DNA of 64,000 nt from Bryobacterales bacterium (lineage in GTDB: Bacteria; Acidobacteriota; Terriglobia; Bryobacterales; Bryobacteraceae). Shown in pieces: positions 1 to 9,132 of this stretch. The translations under genes and the position numbers were made by a program. The notes beneath the pieces were generated by a model. The model ran no database searches. It saw only the letters and a program-made list of their open reading frames with translations, and was not told the DNA's origin. Within the stretch, counting starts at the first letter, position 1. Each line of letters begins with the position of its first letter. The DNA is taken from assembly GCA_020847045.1 (NCBI GenBank), contig JADLCT010000054.1, forward strand, positions 179,851 through 243,850. The letters are read 5' to 3'.

Positions 1-992
1 CTCAGGACAGCCTCGGCCATGGCGAACTTCAGGGCTTCGATCCCTTCGCCGGTGACCGACGAGATTTTGAAGAACGGCATGTTGCGCCGGGCAGCCATGC
101 GCCTCAGGCTGTCCAGGCGCTTGGCATCCTGGGCCGCATCGAGTTTCGCCGCCACGACGAACATCGGCTTGGATGCCAATTCGGGGCTGAACCGCTCCAG
201 TTCCTTCAGGACAATCTTGAAGTCATCCGAAGGTTTGCGTCCGCTCAGTTCGCTGACATCCACCAGATGCACAAGCAAGCGTGTGCGCTCCACATGCCGC
301 AGGAAACGGATGCCCAACCCGGCGCCCTCATGAGCTCCTTCGATCAGTCCGGGAATGTCCGCTACGACAAAGGTTCGTTGATCCTGTGTGGAGACCACCC
401 CGAGGTTGGGCTCGAGAGTCGTGAACGGGTAGTCGGCGATCTTCGGACGAGCGGCTGAGATGACGCTGATCAGTGTCGATTTTCCTGCGTTTGGGAAACC
501 GACCAGTCCGACGTCGGCGAGCAGTTTCAACTCCAACCGGAGCGACTTCTGCTCGCCGAGCGAGCCCGGTTCGTGCTCGGTGGGCGTCTGATGCCATGGG
601 GTTGCGAAACGGGCATTCCCACGTCCGCCACGCCCGCCACGGGCGACAATACAACGGTCCTCGGCCTGGGCAAAATCGTGAAGTTGTTCGCCGGTGGCCT
701 CATCGTAGACGACCGTGCCCACTGGGACAGGCAGGACGATGTCGTTCCCATCGCGGCCTTTCCGGTTGCTGCCTTCACCGTGGCGGCCTCGTTCCGCCGT
801 GTGCTCCGGGTTATAGCGGAAGTGGAGCAACGTATTGTAATGGTTGCTCGACTCGAGAACGATGTCGCCTCCACGGCCTCCGTCTCCGCCGGACGGTCCG
901 CCTTTGGGCACAAATTTCTCCCGACGAAATGCCAGGCAGCCATTGCCGCCGTTCCCGGCCTTGATTCGGATGCGAACTTCGTCGATAAACAC
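1..992 (-). CDS. obgE: GTPase Obg (ObgE/CgtA), 3' end cut by window edge
   Basis: Ribosome-associated GTPase acting in 50S subunit maturation and stress control. The visible 330 residues contain the glycine-rich Obg fold (about 1-158) and then the G domain. G1 is GFPNAGKS at about 165-172, and the DIPG of G3 starts at about 212. The position normally holding the G4 NKxD reads AAKLD, so the canonical Asn is Ala. The start is GTG at 992, because an in-frame TGA lies two codons upstream and the protein then opens with the family-typical MFIDEV. The C-terminus lies beyond base 1. It follows rplU and rpmA on the same strand, the classic L21-L27-Obg order, but a terminator-like hairpin sits between rpmA and this gene. 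The family call is secure; only the G4 deviation is unusual. Confidence 0.96.
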   Translation of the reverse strand, partial: MFIDEVRIRIKAGNGGNGCLAFRREKFVPKGGPSGGDGGRGGDIVLESSNHYNTLLHFRYNPEHTAERGRHGEGSNRKGRDGNDIVLPVPVGTVVYDEATGEQLHDFAQAEDRCIVARGGRGGRGNARFATPWHQTPTEHEPGSLGEQKSLRLELKLLADVGLVGFPNAGKSTLISVISAARPKIADYPFTTLEPNLGVVSTQDQRTFVVADIPGLIEGAHEGAGLGIRFLRHVERTRLLVHLVDVSELSGRKPSDDFKIVLKELERFSPELASKPMFVVAAKLDAAQDAKRLDSLRRMAARRNMPFFKISSVTGEGIEALKFAMAEAVL

Positions 993-1041
993 GCGTCACC
1001 GGTTCGGGGCAGGCTCAAGGGCAGGGCCCCCAAGCAGACAG

Positions 1042-1072
1042 AAAAAGGGCCGCCAGATCTGTGCCGGCGGCC
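1042..1072 (-). terminator. Intrinsic terminator between rpmA and obgE
   Basis: Read on the minus strand, a perfect 7-bp GC stem (GGCCGCC/GGCGGCC, arms 1066-1072 and 1048-1054, 11-base loop) is followed by CTTTTTC. It lies in the 103-base gap between the rpmA stop and the obgE start. It looks like a classical rho-independent terminator or attenuator that would make obgE expression depend on read-through. Confidence 0.75.
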
Positions 1073-1095
1073 GATTGAGATGCAGGCTGACTAAA

Positions 1096-1353
1096 CTATT
1101 GGGCGGAGCGGATGCTGATGAAGCGCCCCATGCGGCCTCGATCGCGAAACTCGACTACACCTGGAATTTTGGCAAACAGCGTGTCGTCCTTGCCGATGCC
1201 GACATTTTCTCCGGGGTAGAAGCGAGTGCCCCGTTGGCGGACCAAAATGGAACCACCGGAGACCAACTCGCCCGCAAAGGCCTTCACTCCAAGACGCTGC
1301 GAATGTGAATCGCGTCCGTTCTTGGAACTGCCCATTCCTTTTTTACTTGCCAT
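1096..1353 (-). CDS. rpmA: 50S ribosomal protein L27
   Basis: Large-subunit ribosomal protein whose N-terminal tail reaches the peptidyl-transferase centre. The 85-residue product has the family signature almost from the start: [13 protein letters not shown], then QRLGVK, and later [14 protein letters not shown]. The usual His of MAHKKG is Ser here. An excellent Shine-Dalgarno (AGGAGG, 5 bases spacing) precedes the ATG at 1353. There is no N-terminal cleavage extension of the kind seen in Firmicutes. It lies 26 bases downstream of rplU and is surely co-transcribed with it; a terminator-like hairpin follows its stop codon. Confidence 0.98.
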   Translation of the reverse strand: MASKKGMGSSKNGRDSHSQRLGVKAFAGELVSGGSILVRQRGTRFYPGENVGIGKDDTLFAKIPGVVEFRDRGRMGRFISIRSAQ

Positions 1354-1379
1354 GGGTTCCTCCTTTCGGGCCCGGCCGG

Positions 1380-1688
1380 TTAGGCCGAGATCTCCTCGAT
1401 TTTGACGGCAGTGAAATTCTGGCGATGGCCAATCGTCCGCTTGTACTGCTTCTTGCGCTTGAATTTGAAGACGATCACCTTATCCGCGCGGCCATTGCCA
1501 ACGATGGTGCCCTTCACCTTGGCGCCGTTCAAAGCGCCGCCTGTAAGCACCTCGCCTGCTTCGCGGACCACGGCCAACGGAGCGAATTCCACCTGGCTTC
1601 CGTTGTCGCCCGGCAGCGTTTCCACGCGCACGGTTTCTCCGGTGGCGACCCGATACTGCTTACCGCCGGTCTCGATCACTGCGTACAT
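1380..1688 (-). CDS. rplU: 50S ribosomal protein L21
   Basis: Primary 23S rRNA-binding protein of the large subunit. The 102-residue product starts with [14 protein letters not shown] and contains the [16 protein letters not shown] segment typical of the L21 C-terminal RNA-binding region. GAGG lies 7 bases before the ATG. It is the first gene of the rplU-rpmA(-obgE) group; thiG ends 103 bases upstream on the same strand, so a separate promoter in that gap is likely. Confidence 0.98.
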   Translation of the reverse strand: MYAVIETGGKQYRVATGETVRVETLPGDNGSQVEFAPLAVVREAGEVLTGGALNGAKVKGTIVGNGRADKVIVFKFKRKKQYKRTIGHRQNFTAVKIEEISA

Positions 1689-1791
1689 AACTCAACCTCA
1701 ACGTTTCAGAACTGGGGGGCTTTCAGTCAGGCTGGAGAATTGACAGCCGTGCGGCCAATAGCCGTAACGACCATAATACACAATCCCACGG
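1689..1791 (-). promoter_or_regulatory. Leader/promoter region of rplU
   Basis: This 103-base gap separates the thiG stop from the rplU start. On the minus strand TTGTGC, 18 bases and TATTAT form a weak sigma-70-type match whose -35 lies inside the thiG end. A 7-bp inverted repeat (AGCCGTG at 1745-1751, CACGGCT at 1787-1793) could fold in the leader. This is a suggestion only. Confidence 0.3.
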
Positions 1792-2571
1792 CTAGCGCAC
1801 AACTCCGGCAAGCGGCGAACTAGCCGAGGCATAGAGCCGCTTCTGCATGCGGCCCGCCAGGAACGCCAGCCGGCCCGCCTCGGTGGCGAGCTTCATCGCC
1901 ACCGCCATCTGTTCCGCATCCTCGGCTTCGGCAATGGCCGTGTTCATCAGGATCCCGTCAAACCCAAGTTCCATGGCTATGGCGGCGTCCGAAGCCGTGC
2001 CGACGCCCGCGTCCACAATCAACGGCACTTCGGTAATCTGCTCGCGCAGGATGCGCAGGTTGGCCGGGTTCTGGATGCCCAGGCCGGAGCCGATGGGAGC
2101 GGCCAGCGGCATGACGGCGGCGGCGCCCGCGTCGATTAATTTCCGCGCATTCACGGGGTCGTCAGTGGTGTAGGGCAGCACCACGAACCCTTCCCGCGCC
2201 AGAACCCGCGTGGCTTCGAGCAGGCCTTCATTGTCGGGGAACAGGGTCTTTTGATCGCCGATGACCTCCAACTTCACCCAGTCCGACAATCCCACCTCGC
2301 GCCCCAAGCGCGCCGTGCGGATGGCCTCATCCGCCGTATAACAGGCGGCCGTGTTGGGCAGGATGAAGATCCGGTCGCGATCAATGTAGTCGATCAACGA
2401 CTCCTTCGTCTTGTCAGTCAGGTTCACCCTGCGCACGGCAACGGTCACCATGTCGGCGCCGGATGCCTCGTGACAGCGCTTCATTTCAGGGAAGCTGCGG
2501 TATTTGCCGGTACCCACAATCAGCCTGGATTGGAAGGCCCGTCCGGCGATCACGAAGGATGAGTTCACCAT
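1792..2571 (-). CDS. thiG: Thiazole synthase ThiG
   Basis: Forms the thiazole phosphate of thiamine from 1-deoxyxylulose 5-phosphate, dehydroglycine/iminoglycine and ThiS thiocarboxylate in the cytoplasm. The 259-residue (beta/alpha)8 barrel has the expected length. The Schiff-base lysine is K100 in the WVKLEVIGD segment, and the phosphate-binding [11 protein letters not shown] and [10 protein letters not shown] segments are present. No thiS, thiF, thiH or thiO lies next to it in this window, so the pathway partners must be elsewhere. The ATG at 2571 has a weak GGAAG ahead of it. Confidence 0.97.
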   Translation of the reverse strand: MVNSSFVIAGRAFQSRLIVGTGKYRSFPEMKRCHEASGADMVTVAVRRVNLTDKTKESLIDYIDRDRIFILPNTAACYTADEAIRTARLGREVGLSDWVKLEVIGDQKTLFPDNEGLLEATRVLAREGFVVLPYTTDDPVNARKLIDAGAAAVMPLAAPIGSGLGIQNPANLRILREQITEVPLIVDAGVGTASDAAIAMELGFDGILMNTAIAEAEDAEQMAVAMKLATEAGRLAFLAGRMQKRLYASASSPLAGVVR

Positions 2572-2953
2572 GCTTCCATTCTAAGTCCTCGGGTCTAAGT
2601 GCTCGGGCCCGCTGGCCGGAACTTCTGTGTCTGACAGGGCGGCCGGAAAGCCGCAGCATCCGCTATTTTCAGAGCGTGTTAATGCACCGTGAGGGTGTTC
2701 GCAAATCGGCGCAATATCTAAAAATTAACATTTTCTTAGATGTTACGCTTTGACTTGTTTTTCGCCTAGTGTTACCGAAGAATATACGGGGTCATTGTGG
2801 CAGGTGTGGGCCGCACGCTGACGCAGGGTGCGCAATCGCGCGTCTGCTCACATTTTCTCCGTATGTCCGTTTCGTGTTGGCGGACGAAGGCACTCTAATT
2901 TCTTCCGCGGACTGATCCGTGGGTGAGAAGGCCATTTTTTGAAGGAGGAAGAT
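2572..2953. promoter_or_regulatory. Intergenic region between thiG and the TonB receptor gene
   Basis: This 382-base non-coding stretch lies between divergent genes. It contains an unusually AT-rich patch with the inverted repeat ATCTAA...TTAGAT (2716-2741). A TTGACT hexamer follows at 2750-2755, but the -10 position at the right spacing (TACCGA) is poor. Either strand could initiate here. No ORF with a credible start or RNA gene was seen. Confidence 0.4.
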
Positions 2954-5900
2954 GTGAAGATTCTGACGAGAGTGATATTGGCCTCGTTAGTCGCGCTGGG
3001 CTTGTGGGCCCAGTCGGATAACTCGTACGTCACCGGGACGGTGAAAGATCCGACGGGCGCCATTGTCGCGGGTGCAAAAGTTACGATCAAGAACGAAGCC
3101 ACCGGTTTTGCCCGCGAGGTTCAAACGAATGAATCGGGCCTCTATATCGCCACAAACCTGCCGCCGGGCTATTACACGGTCACGGTGGAGTCGCAAGGTT
3201 TCAAGAAGTTCGAAAAAACCCGGAACAAGATGGACGCGGGTATCCCGATCAACGTCAGCGTGGAGTTGAGCGTGGGCGCGATCACCGAATCGGTGAACGT
3301 GGAAGCCAGCGTGGCCACGTTGCAAACCGAGTCCGGAGCGGTAGGCAAGACGGTGGAACGGCAGCAGATTCAGAACCTGTCTCTGAACGGCCGCAATCCG
3401 CTGTTCCTGGCCCAGTTGAAAGCGGGTGTGCGCGGCGGCGCGATGAATGGGTTCAGCTTCGGCCTAAGCCAGGCGTCGCTGACGATCAACGGCGGACGCA
3501 CGCAGGATTCGCTGATCACCTTTGACGGCGCGGTGGCTGTGCGTACGCGCGCCAACGGCAGCTCCATCGGTACGGCCGACGTGGAGACCGTGCAGGAGGT
3601 GCAGGTGCTCACGGCGAACTACTCGGCCGAGTACGGCCGGTCGAATAACGGCCAGGTGCGTATGGTCACCCGCTCGGGCGGCCGTGATTTCCACTTTGCC
3701 GCGTACGACTACTTCCGTAACGACAAACTGGACGCCAACTCATGGGCGAACAATCGCAGCAATCAGCCCAAGCAGGCGCGGCGGTTCAACCAGTTCGGCT
3801 ATGTGATCGATGGTCCGGTGACCATCCCGGGCGTCTTCAATAAGGACCGGAACAAGCTGTTCTTCCTGTGGAGCCAGGAGTGGATCCGCTACCGCGTTCA
3901 GAGCAGCACCAGCCAGACGGTTCCGAGCGAGCTGATGCGCACGGGCGACTTTAGCGAGTTGCTTAACCCGGCGACGGGCTTCTTCAACTCCGCCCGCGTC
4001 ATTCGCGATCCGGCGACGAACCAGCCGTTTGCCGGGAACATCATCCCGGCCTCTCGTTTGAGCGCCAATGGCGTCGCATTTCTGAAGACCTACCCGCTGC
4101 CCACTCCGGGCTACCGGCAGGGCACGGCGAACTTCTTCCAGATCCGCCCGAATCCCCAGAATCAGCGTAAGGATACGGTGTCGATCGACTACAACCTGAC
4201 ATCGAGCCAGGTGATCCGCTTCCGCCACAACAACTACAACTGGACCTCGCTGGACGCCTTCCGGAGCGGCTTCGATTACGCCATCACCGATTGGAGCCGT
4301 CCCAACAAGACCGCCTCCATCAACCATGTCTGGACCGTGTCTCCCACGATGATCAACGAGTTCATGGTGGCGGCCTCGGTGGACCGCGTCTACATCGGCG
4401 TGGACCGCACGGGCGAGCGGTACGCACGTTCCAAGCGCGGCATCAACTATCCCTATCTCTTTAACGATCCCAAGGAGATTCAGGACAAAATCCCGACCAT
4501 CGCCATTTCGAACTTTGGCACCATAGACGGCGGCCCGTACCCGTCGCAGTCCACCGGCCCCATTTATCAGATTTCGAATAACTTCACGAAGATCGCGGGC
4601 AACCACCAGTTCAAGTTCGGTGTTTATTTTGAGCGTTCCGGACAGAACGACTTCGACCAGATCAACGTGTCGGGCGTGCCTGGCGGGACCAATAACCAAA
4701 ATGGCCGGTTCGAATTCACGGACTCGCGCGGCGCCGCCAGCAGCACGGGCACGGCTCTCTCCAACGCGGCGATGGGACTGTTCAGCAACTACGCCGAGAT
4801 CGGTTCGCGCAGCTATACGCCGTACCGCGGCCACATGTTCGAGTTCTTCGGCCAGGATTCCTGGCGCGTCACGCAGAAGCTGAAGCTGGAAATCGGCTTC
4901 CGCGGCACCTGGATGAACGGCTACTACAAATCGCTGTGGGGCAATATGGCCGTGTTTGATCCTTCGCTCTATGACACGTCGAAGGCCGCCGTGCTGGACC
5001 GCGCCAGCGGCAACGTGATCAGCGGCGACCGTTTCAACGGCGTGTACATTCCCGGCACGGAATTCCCCGCCGCCGGCAAAGGCCGTGTGGCCGCTATCGA
5101 CTCCGGGCAGTACAACAACCTGCTCCGGGGCGACCGCTATCCGTCGCAATCGCACCTGAGCGTCATGCCGCGTCTCGGCCTGGCGTATCAGCTCGGCTCG
5201 AAGGATGTGCTCCGCGCCGGATTTGGCGGATTCATCTCCCGCTATGGCGTGTACGACTCGGTGTTCCTGGGCGGCAACCCGCCGTTCCAGCCCATGGCTT
5301 CGGTCTCCAACGGACTGGCCGACAATCCGGGCGGCGCCACGCGTACGGCGTTCCCGCAGTTCTTCATGACCATCGACCCGGTTCTGAAACTGCCAAAGGC
5401 CTACAACTGGAACTTCACCTACCAGCGTCAGATCGGCTTTGAGACCACTATCGACGTGGGCTATGTGGGCGCCGCCGGGAACCACCTGGCTCGCGAACGC
5501 GATCTGAACCAGTTGCCTTTCGGGACCACGTTCCAGCCAGGCAACGCCGGCGCGAACGTAAACTACCTGCGCCCGTACAAGGGCTTCGCCAGCATCCCGA
5601 TGCTCGAGCACGCGGGCCGCAGCGAGTACAACGGCCTGCAGATCGAGGTGAACCGCCGGTTCAAGTCGAACTTCAGCTACGGGTTCGCGTACACGCTTTC
5701 GAAGTCCATGGACCACGCTTCCGGTCCGCGCGACCGGTTGATCGACTCCTACAACGACTTCAACACGTGGGGCAAGTCGAGCTTCGACACGCGCCATGTG
5801 GCCGTCGCCAACTTCATCTGGGACCTGCCGTTTTTCAAGAACGGCCACCGGTTGACCCGGTCGGTTCTGGGCGGATGGCAGGTGAACGGTGTCATGCAGT

Positions 5901-6349
5901 TCCAAACCGGCACGCCGTTTACCGTGCAGACCGGCGAGGACATCTACGGCATTGGCTCCACCAACAGCGTGCCGTGGAACCTCACTTCATCCAGCACTGA
6001 ACAGCCCAAGCAGTTCAGCCAGGGAGCCTCGGATTCGAACTTCTGGTTCAATCCGCGTCCGGGCGGACAGCCCTGGGCCACGCGTCCGGCCAACGGCACC
6101 TACGGGAACCAGAACCGCAACTCGGTCGCTTTCAACAACGTCGGTTTCCAGAACTGGAACGCCGCCCTGTTCAAGGCTTTCCAAATCACCGAGCGGCAGC
6201 GCGTGCAGTTCCGCGCCGAGTTCTTCAACTGGCTGAACCACCCGAACTGGAACGGCGTCGACACGTCGCCGACCTCCGGAACGTTTGGAAAGGTGACAGG
6301 CAAGTCCAGCGAACGCAATATTCAGCTTTCGCTGCGCTACAGCTTCTAA
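2954..6349 (+). CDS. Oar-like TonB-dependent receptor with carboxypeptidase-regulatory domain
   Basis: Outer-membrane beta-barrel transporter of the large family abundant in Acidobacteriota; the substrate cannot be read from sequence. The start is taken as GTG at 2954 because GGAGG lies 5 bases before it, giving 1131 residues with a signal peptide (about 1-20, ending LWAQ). A carboxypeptidase-regulatory/beta-sandwich domain (about 22-110, VTGTVKDPTGA onward) is followed by a plug domain (NGRNPLFLAQL, later TANYSAEYGRS) and a long barrel. The protein ends in SLRYSF, the terminal aromatic expected for barrel assembly. A long hairpin follows the stop. The next gene is uxaC in the same direction, so uptake of a uronate-containing glycan is conceivable, but this is only inference from position. 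Confidence 0.92.
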   Translation: MKILTRVILASLVALGLWAQSDNSYVTGTVKDPTGAIVAGAKVTIKNEATGFAREVQTNESGLYIATNLPPGYYTVTVESQGFKKFEKTRNKMDAGIPINVSVELSVGAITESVNVEASVATLQTESGAVGKTVERQQIQNLSLNGRNPLFLAQLKAGVRGGAMNGFSFGLSQASLTINGGRTQDSLITFDGAVAVRTRANGSSIGTADVETVQEVQVLTANYSAEYGRSNNGQVRMVTRSGGRDFHFAAYDYFRNDKLDANSWANNRSNQPKQARRFNQFGYVIDGPVTIPGVFNKDRNKLFFLWSQEWIRYRVQSSTSQTVPSELMRTGDFSELLNPATGFFNSARVIRDPATNQPFAGNIIPASRLSANGVAFLKTYPLPTPGYRQGTANFFQIRPNPQNQRKDTVSIDYNLTSSQVIRFRHNNYNWTSLDAFRSGFDYAITDWSRPNKTASINHVWTVSPTMINEFMVAASVDRVYIGVDRTGERYARSKRGINYPYLFNDPKEIQDKIPTIAISNFGTIDGGPYPSQSTGPIYQISNNFTKIAGNHQFKFGVYFERSGQNDFDQINVSGVPGGTNNQNGRFEFTDSRGAASSTGTALSNAAMGLFSNYAEIGSRSYTPYRGHMFEFFGQDSWRVTQKLKLEIGFRGTWMNGYYKSLWGNMAVFDPSLYDTSKAAVLDRASGNVISGDRFNGVYIPGTEFPAAGKGRVAAIDSGQYNNLLRGDRYPSQSHLSVMPRLGLAYQLGSKDVLRAGFGGFISRYGVYDSVFLGGNPPFQPMASVSNGLADNPGGATRTAFPQFFMTIDPVLKLPKAYNWNFTYQRQIGFETTIDVGYVGAAGNHLARERDLNQLPFGTTFQPGNAGANVNYLRPYKGFASIPMLEHAGRSEYNGLQIEVNRRFKSNFSYGFAYTLSKSMDHASGPRDRLIDSYNDFNTWGKSSFDTRHVAVANFIWDLPFFKNGHRLTRSVLGGWQVNGVMQFQTGTPFTVQTGEDIYGIGSTNSVPWNLTSSSTEQPKQFSQGASDSNFWFNPRPGGQPWATRPANGTYGNQNRNSVAFNNVGFQNWNAALFKAFQITERQRVQFRAEFFNWLNHPNWNGVDTSPTSGTFGKVTGKSSERNIQLSLRYSF

Positions 6350-6360
6350 CCATCCATCAC

Positions 6361-6405
6361 GCACAAAGGAACCTGCCCGGCGCACTACGCCGGGCGGTCC
6401 TGTGC
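6361..6405 (+). terminator. Long hairpin downstream of the TonB receptor gene
   Basis: GCCCGGCG and CGCCGGGC (6375-6382 and 6388-6395) form a perfect 8-bp stem with a 5-base loop. It extends outward through CC/GG, GGA/TCC and GCACA/TGTGC with small bulges. No U-tract follows on the plus strand, so it may act as a transcript-stabilising hairpin or a factor-dependent terminator, not a classical intrinsic terminator. Confidence 0.5.
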
Positions 6406-6449
6406 GCGAAACTGCCTGGCCAAGGGCCTGAGTCGCGTTTTCCGCATCC

Positions 6450-6455
6450 TACAAT
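6450..6455 (+). promoter_or_regulatory. -10-like TACAAT just upstream of uxaC
   Basis: TACAAT ends 8 bases before the uxaC ATG, which would place transcription start at or next to the initiation codon (a leaderless or near-leaderless mRNA). No convincing -35 hexamer lies 17 bases upstream, so this is a weak call. Confidence 0.3.
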
Positions 6456-6463
6456 AGAAGGCG

Positions 6464-7873
6464 ATGGCCTTCATCCACGAAAATTTTTTGTTGGCTGGCC
6501 AGGCGGCGCGCCGTCTCTACCATGCCTTTGCCGAACCCGAGCCCATCCTCGACTATCACAACCATCTCTCTCCCAAGGAACTGGCCGAAAACCGCCGTTT
6601 CCGCAACCTGACTGAAATCTGGCTTGAGGGCGACCACTATAAATGGCGCGCCATGCGGGCCAACGGCGTTCCGGAAGAGCTCTGCACCGGCGGCGCCGGC
6701 CCCTACCAGAAGTTTCTCGCCTGGGCCCGCACCGTTCCATACACTCTCCGCAATCCGCTCTACCACTGGACTCATCTGGAACTGAAGCGCTATTTCGGCA
6801 TCGAGGAACTGCTGGATGAAACCACGGCGCCCGCCATCTGGGCCAGAACTACCGAGATGCTGGCCACCGATGAACTCTCCGTCCACGGCATCCTGCGCAA
6901 GTTCCATGTGAAAGCCCTGTGCACCACCGACGATCCCATTGACGATCTCCGCTATCACGCGCAGATCGCGAAGAATCCCATGGGCACGATCGTTTTGCCG
7001 GCCTTCCGTCCCGATAAGGCATTGAATGTCCACGCGCCGGAACTCTACAATCCGTGGCTGGACGCGCTGGGAGAAGCCGCCGGCATCCCGGTGCGCAGCT
7101 TCCAGAATCTGCTCGATGCGCTCGGCAAGAGGCACGACTATTTTCATGCGATGGGATCGCGCCTGTCAGATCACGGGCTGAACTGCGCCCCGCCCGTCCA
7201 TGGCTCGGAAAGCGATGCCGCCCGCATATTTGAGCGTGCGCGCAACGGGCAGGCCGCCAGCGGCGCTGAACAGCAGCTATTTGCCGGTGTCCTCATGCGT
7301 TACTTTGGCAGGCTGGACGCCGGGAAGGGCTGGACCAAGCAGCTTCACCTCGGTGCGCGCCGCGGCAATAATACGCGCATGCTCGCGCAGCTTGGTCCCG
7401 ACACTGGGTTCGACTCCATCGGTGACTACCCCCAGATCGACGCGCTGGGCAACTTCCTGAACGCTCTGGATGCGGATGGTTCGCTGCCGCGCATGATCCT
7501 TTACAACCTGAACCCGTCGGACAACTACGCCATGGCCACGATGGCCGGCAACTTCATGGACGGTTCCATCGCCGGCAAGATTCAGTTTGGCAGCGGCTGG
7601 TGGTTCCTGGATCAGAAGGAGGCCATGGAGTGGCAGATGAACGCACTGTCCAATTGCGGACTCCTCTCGCGCTTCGCCGGCATGCTGACCGATTCGCGGT
7701 CCTTCATGTCCTACCCGAGACATGAGTACTTCCGCCGGACGTTGTGCAACCTGATCGGGAACGATATCGAGGCTGGCTTGATTCCCGATTCCGATGCTCT
7801 GGTTGGCCCCATGATCCGCAACATCTGCTTCGCCAACGCGAAGAACTTTCTGGGGCTGCCGGGCGTCGAGTGA
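6464..7873 (+). CDS. uxaC: Glucuronate (uronate) isomerase
   Basis: Interconverts D-glucuronate/fructuronate and D-galacturonate/tagaturonate, the first step of hexuronate catabolism. The 469-residue length matches the family. Family landmarks are the LDYHNHLSPKELAENRRF segment near residue 30 (HxH metal-site region), TTDDPIDDLRYH in the middle, LHLGARRGNN, and the C-terminal MLTDSRSFMSYPRHEYFRR. No other hexuronate genes (uxaA, uxaB, uxuA, kdgK) are adjacent. It follows the TonB receptor gene in the same direction across 114 bases that contain a hairpin, so it is probably a separate transcript. It converges with the exporter operon 14 bases downstream. Confidence 0.97.
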   Translation: MAFIHENFLLAGQAARRLYHAFAEPEPILDYHNHLSPKELAENRRFRNLTEIWLEGDHYKWRAMRANGVPEELCTGGAGPYQKFLAWARTVPYTLRNPLYHWTHLELKRYFGIEELLDETTAPAIWARTTEMLATDELSVHGILRKFHVKALCTTDDPIDDLRYHAQIAKNPMGTIVLPAFRPDKALNVHAPELYNPWLDALGEAAGIPVRSFQNLLDALGKRHDYFHAMGSRLSDHGLNCAPPVHGSESDAARIFERARNGQAASGAEQQLFAGVLMRYFGRLDAGKGWTKQLHLGARRGNNTRMLAQLGPDTGFDSIGDYPQIDALGNFLNALDADGSLPRMILYNLNPSDNYAMATMAGNFMDGSIAGKIQFGSGWWFLDQKEAMEWQMNALSNCGLLSRFAGMLTDSRSFMSYPRHEYFRRTLCNLIGNDIEAGLIPDSDALVGPMIRNICFANAKNFLGLPGVE

Positions 7874-7887
7874 ACGCCGCGTCGGTC

Positions 7888-9120
7888 CTACTTCTTCACG
7901 GCGACCTGCTTTCCGTCCTCCACGGTTTCATCCGGGTGTGGAATCACGAGTTCACCGTCGCTGAGGCCCGAAACAATTTCGGCGGCCAGGCCGTTGCGAT
8001 GGCCTAGCTGTACGGCTTTACGGCGCGCATGGCCGTTCTCGATGACATAGACGCTCCACTGATCGCCCGAGCGGAATAGCGCGCTGGCCGGCGCCTGCCG
8101 CACCTTCTCGCCGCTCCACAAGATGAACACGGCCTCGACGCGATATCCATGTCCCAGCCGGACCCACTCCTGTTCGGGCGACGTGATGCCGGCGATCACG
8201 CGCACGCGCTGCTCCTCCACGCCGAGCGCGGAGATCTTCGTGAAGCCTGAAGGCTCCACCACGCGGACGCGCCCTTCCAGGGGCTTGTCGCCCCCCCACC
8301 GTGTGAACTCGACGGCCGTTCCCGGCGCCATTTTCACGGCATCCACCGACAGCACTTCCACCTCCACTTCAAGCGCGCGCGTATTGCCCAACTCCACCAA
8401 CGGGTCGCCCGCGGCCACCACGCCCTCGCTCTCCTTCAGCAGTTTGGTGATACGCCCGGACACTGGCCAGCGCACCGTCACAAGGCCACCCGTCTGAACC
8501 TTGTGATGCACGGCCGGCTCCAGCAACGCCGTGCGCGCCGCTTCCACCTCGGCCCGCGCCTGTTCCACCTCGGCCCGCGCCGTGGCCACGGCGGTTTCGG
8601 CCGCACGGAGCGCCGCCTCGGTTTGCGCCGCTTCGCTTTGCGTGCGGGACAGGCGGTCCTGCGGAATGTCTCCCGATTTTGCGAGCGGCCTTTCGCGCTG
8701 TAACTGGCCCGCCCAGTAAGAGGCATCGGCCTGCGCGGCGCGCGCCTGCTGCCCGGCTGTGCTCACGCGCGCTTCAGCCACCCGCCGCGCGGCTTCCGCG
8801 GCATTCAAACGCGCCTCGCCCTGCTCACGCGTGCGCGCGTCGAGAACCTGCGCTCGCAGGGGTTCCAGCACGGCGGCCACTTCGCCCGCGCGTACGGTGT
8901 CGCCTTCCTTCCAGCGAGGGCGGCGAAGATACCCGGATACTGGCGCCGACACCTCGAAGCGGTCGCGCAAGCGGGTTTTACCCTCCTCTTCCACGGTGAC
9001 GCGCAGCGGTCCCCGCGTGACCGGCGCCGCGGTCACCTCGACAGGTTGCGGCCGCATGGCCAGGAAGGCACCGGCAAGCACGAGTGCGATGAGCAGAATA
9101 ATCCAGAGCCAGCGTTTCAT
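7888..9120 (-). CDS. HlyD/RND-type periplasmic adaptor of an ABC exporter
   Basis: Periplasmic adaptor linking an inner-membrane exporter to the envelope. The 410-residue protein has an N-terminal membrane anchor (about 4-20), a lipoyl/barrel-sandwich half-motif (VSAPVSGYLRR), an Ala/Glu/Arg-rich coiled-coil hairpin (about 95-195), the second half-motif (VRWPVSGRITKLL) and a beta-barrel/membrane-proximal region. It is the last gene of a three-gene operon with the FtsX-type permease (12 bases upstream) and the ATPase, resembling MacAB-like or adaptor-linked efflux systems. The substrate is unknown. No outer-membrane TolC gene is adjacent. Confidence 0.9.
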   Translation of the reverse strand: MKRWLWIILLIALVLAGAFLAMRPQPVEVTAAPVTRGPLRVTVEEEGKTRLRDRFEVSAPVSGYLRRPRWKEGDTVRAGEVAAVLEPLRAQVLDARTREQGEARLNAAEAARRVAEARVSTAGQQARAAQADASYWAGQLQRERPLAKSGDIPQDRLSRTQSEAAQTEAALRAAETAVATARAEVEQARAEVEAARTALLEPAVHHKVQTGGLVTVRWPVSGRITKLLKESEGVVAAGDPLVELGNTRALEVEVEVLSVDAVKMAPGTAVEFTRWGGDKPLEGRVRVVEPSGFTKISALGVEEQRVRVIAGITSPEQEWVRLGHGYRVEAVFILWSGEKVRQAPASALFRSGDQWSVYVIENGHARRKAVQLGHRNGLAAEIVSGLSDGELVIPHPDETVEDGKQVAVKK

Positions 9121-9132
9121 ACGTTTGATTCG

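Noticed and set aside
3740..5905. Long open frame (721 codons) on the minus strand inside the TonB receptor gene
   Set aside because: It lies opposite a clear receptor gene, has an unnatural His/Val/Arg-rich composition and no domain; long antisense frames are expected in GC-rich coding DNA.
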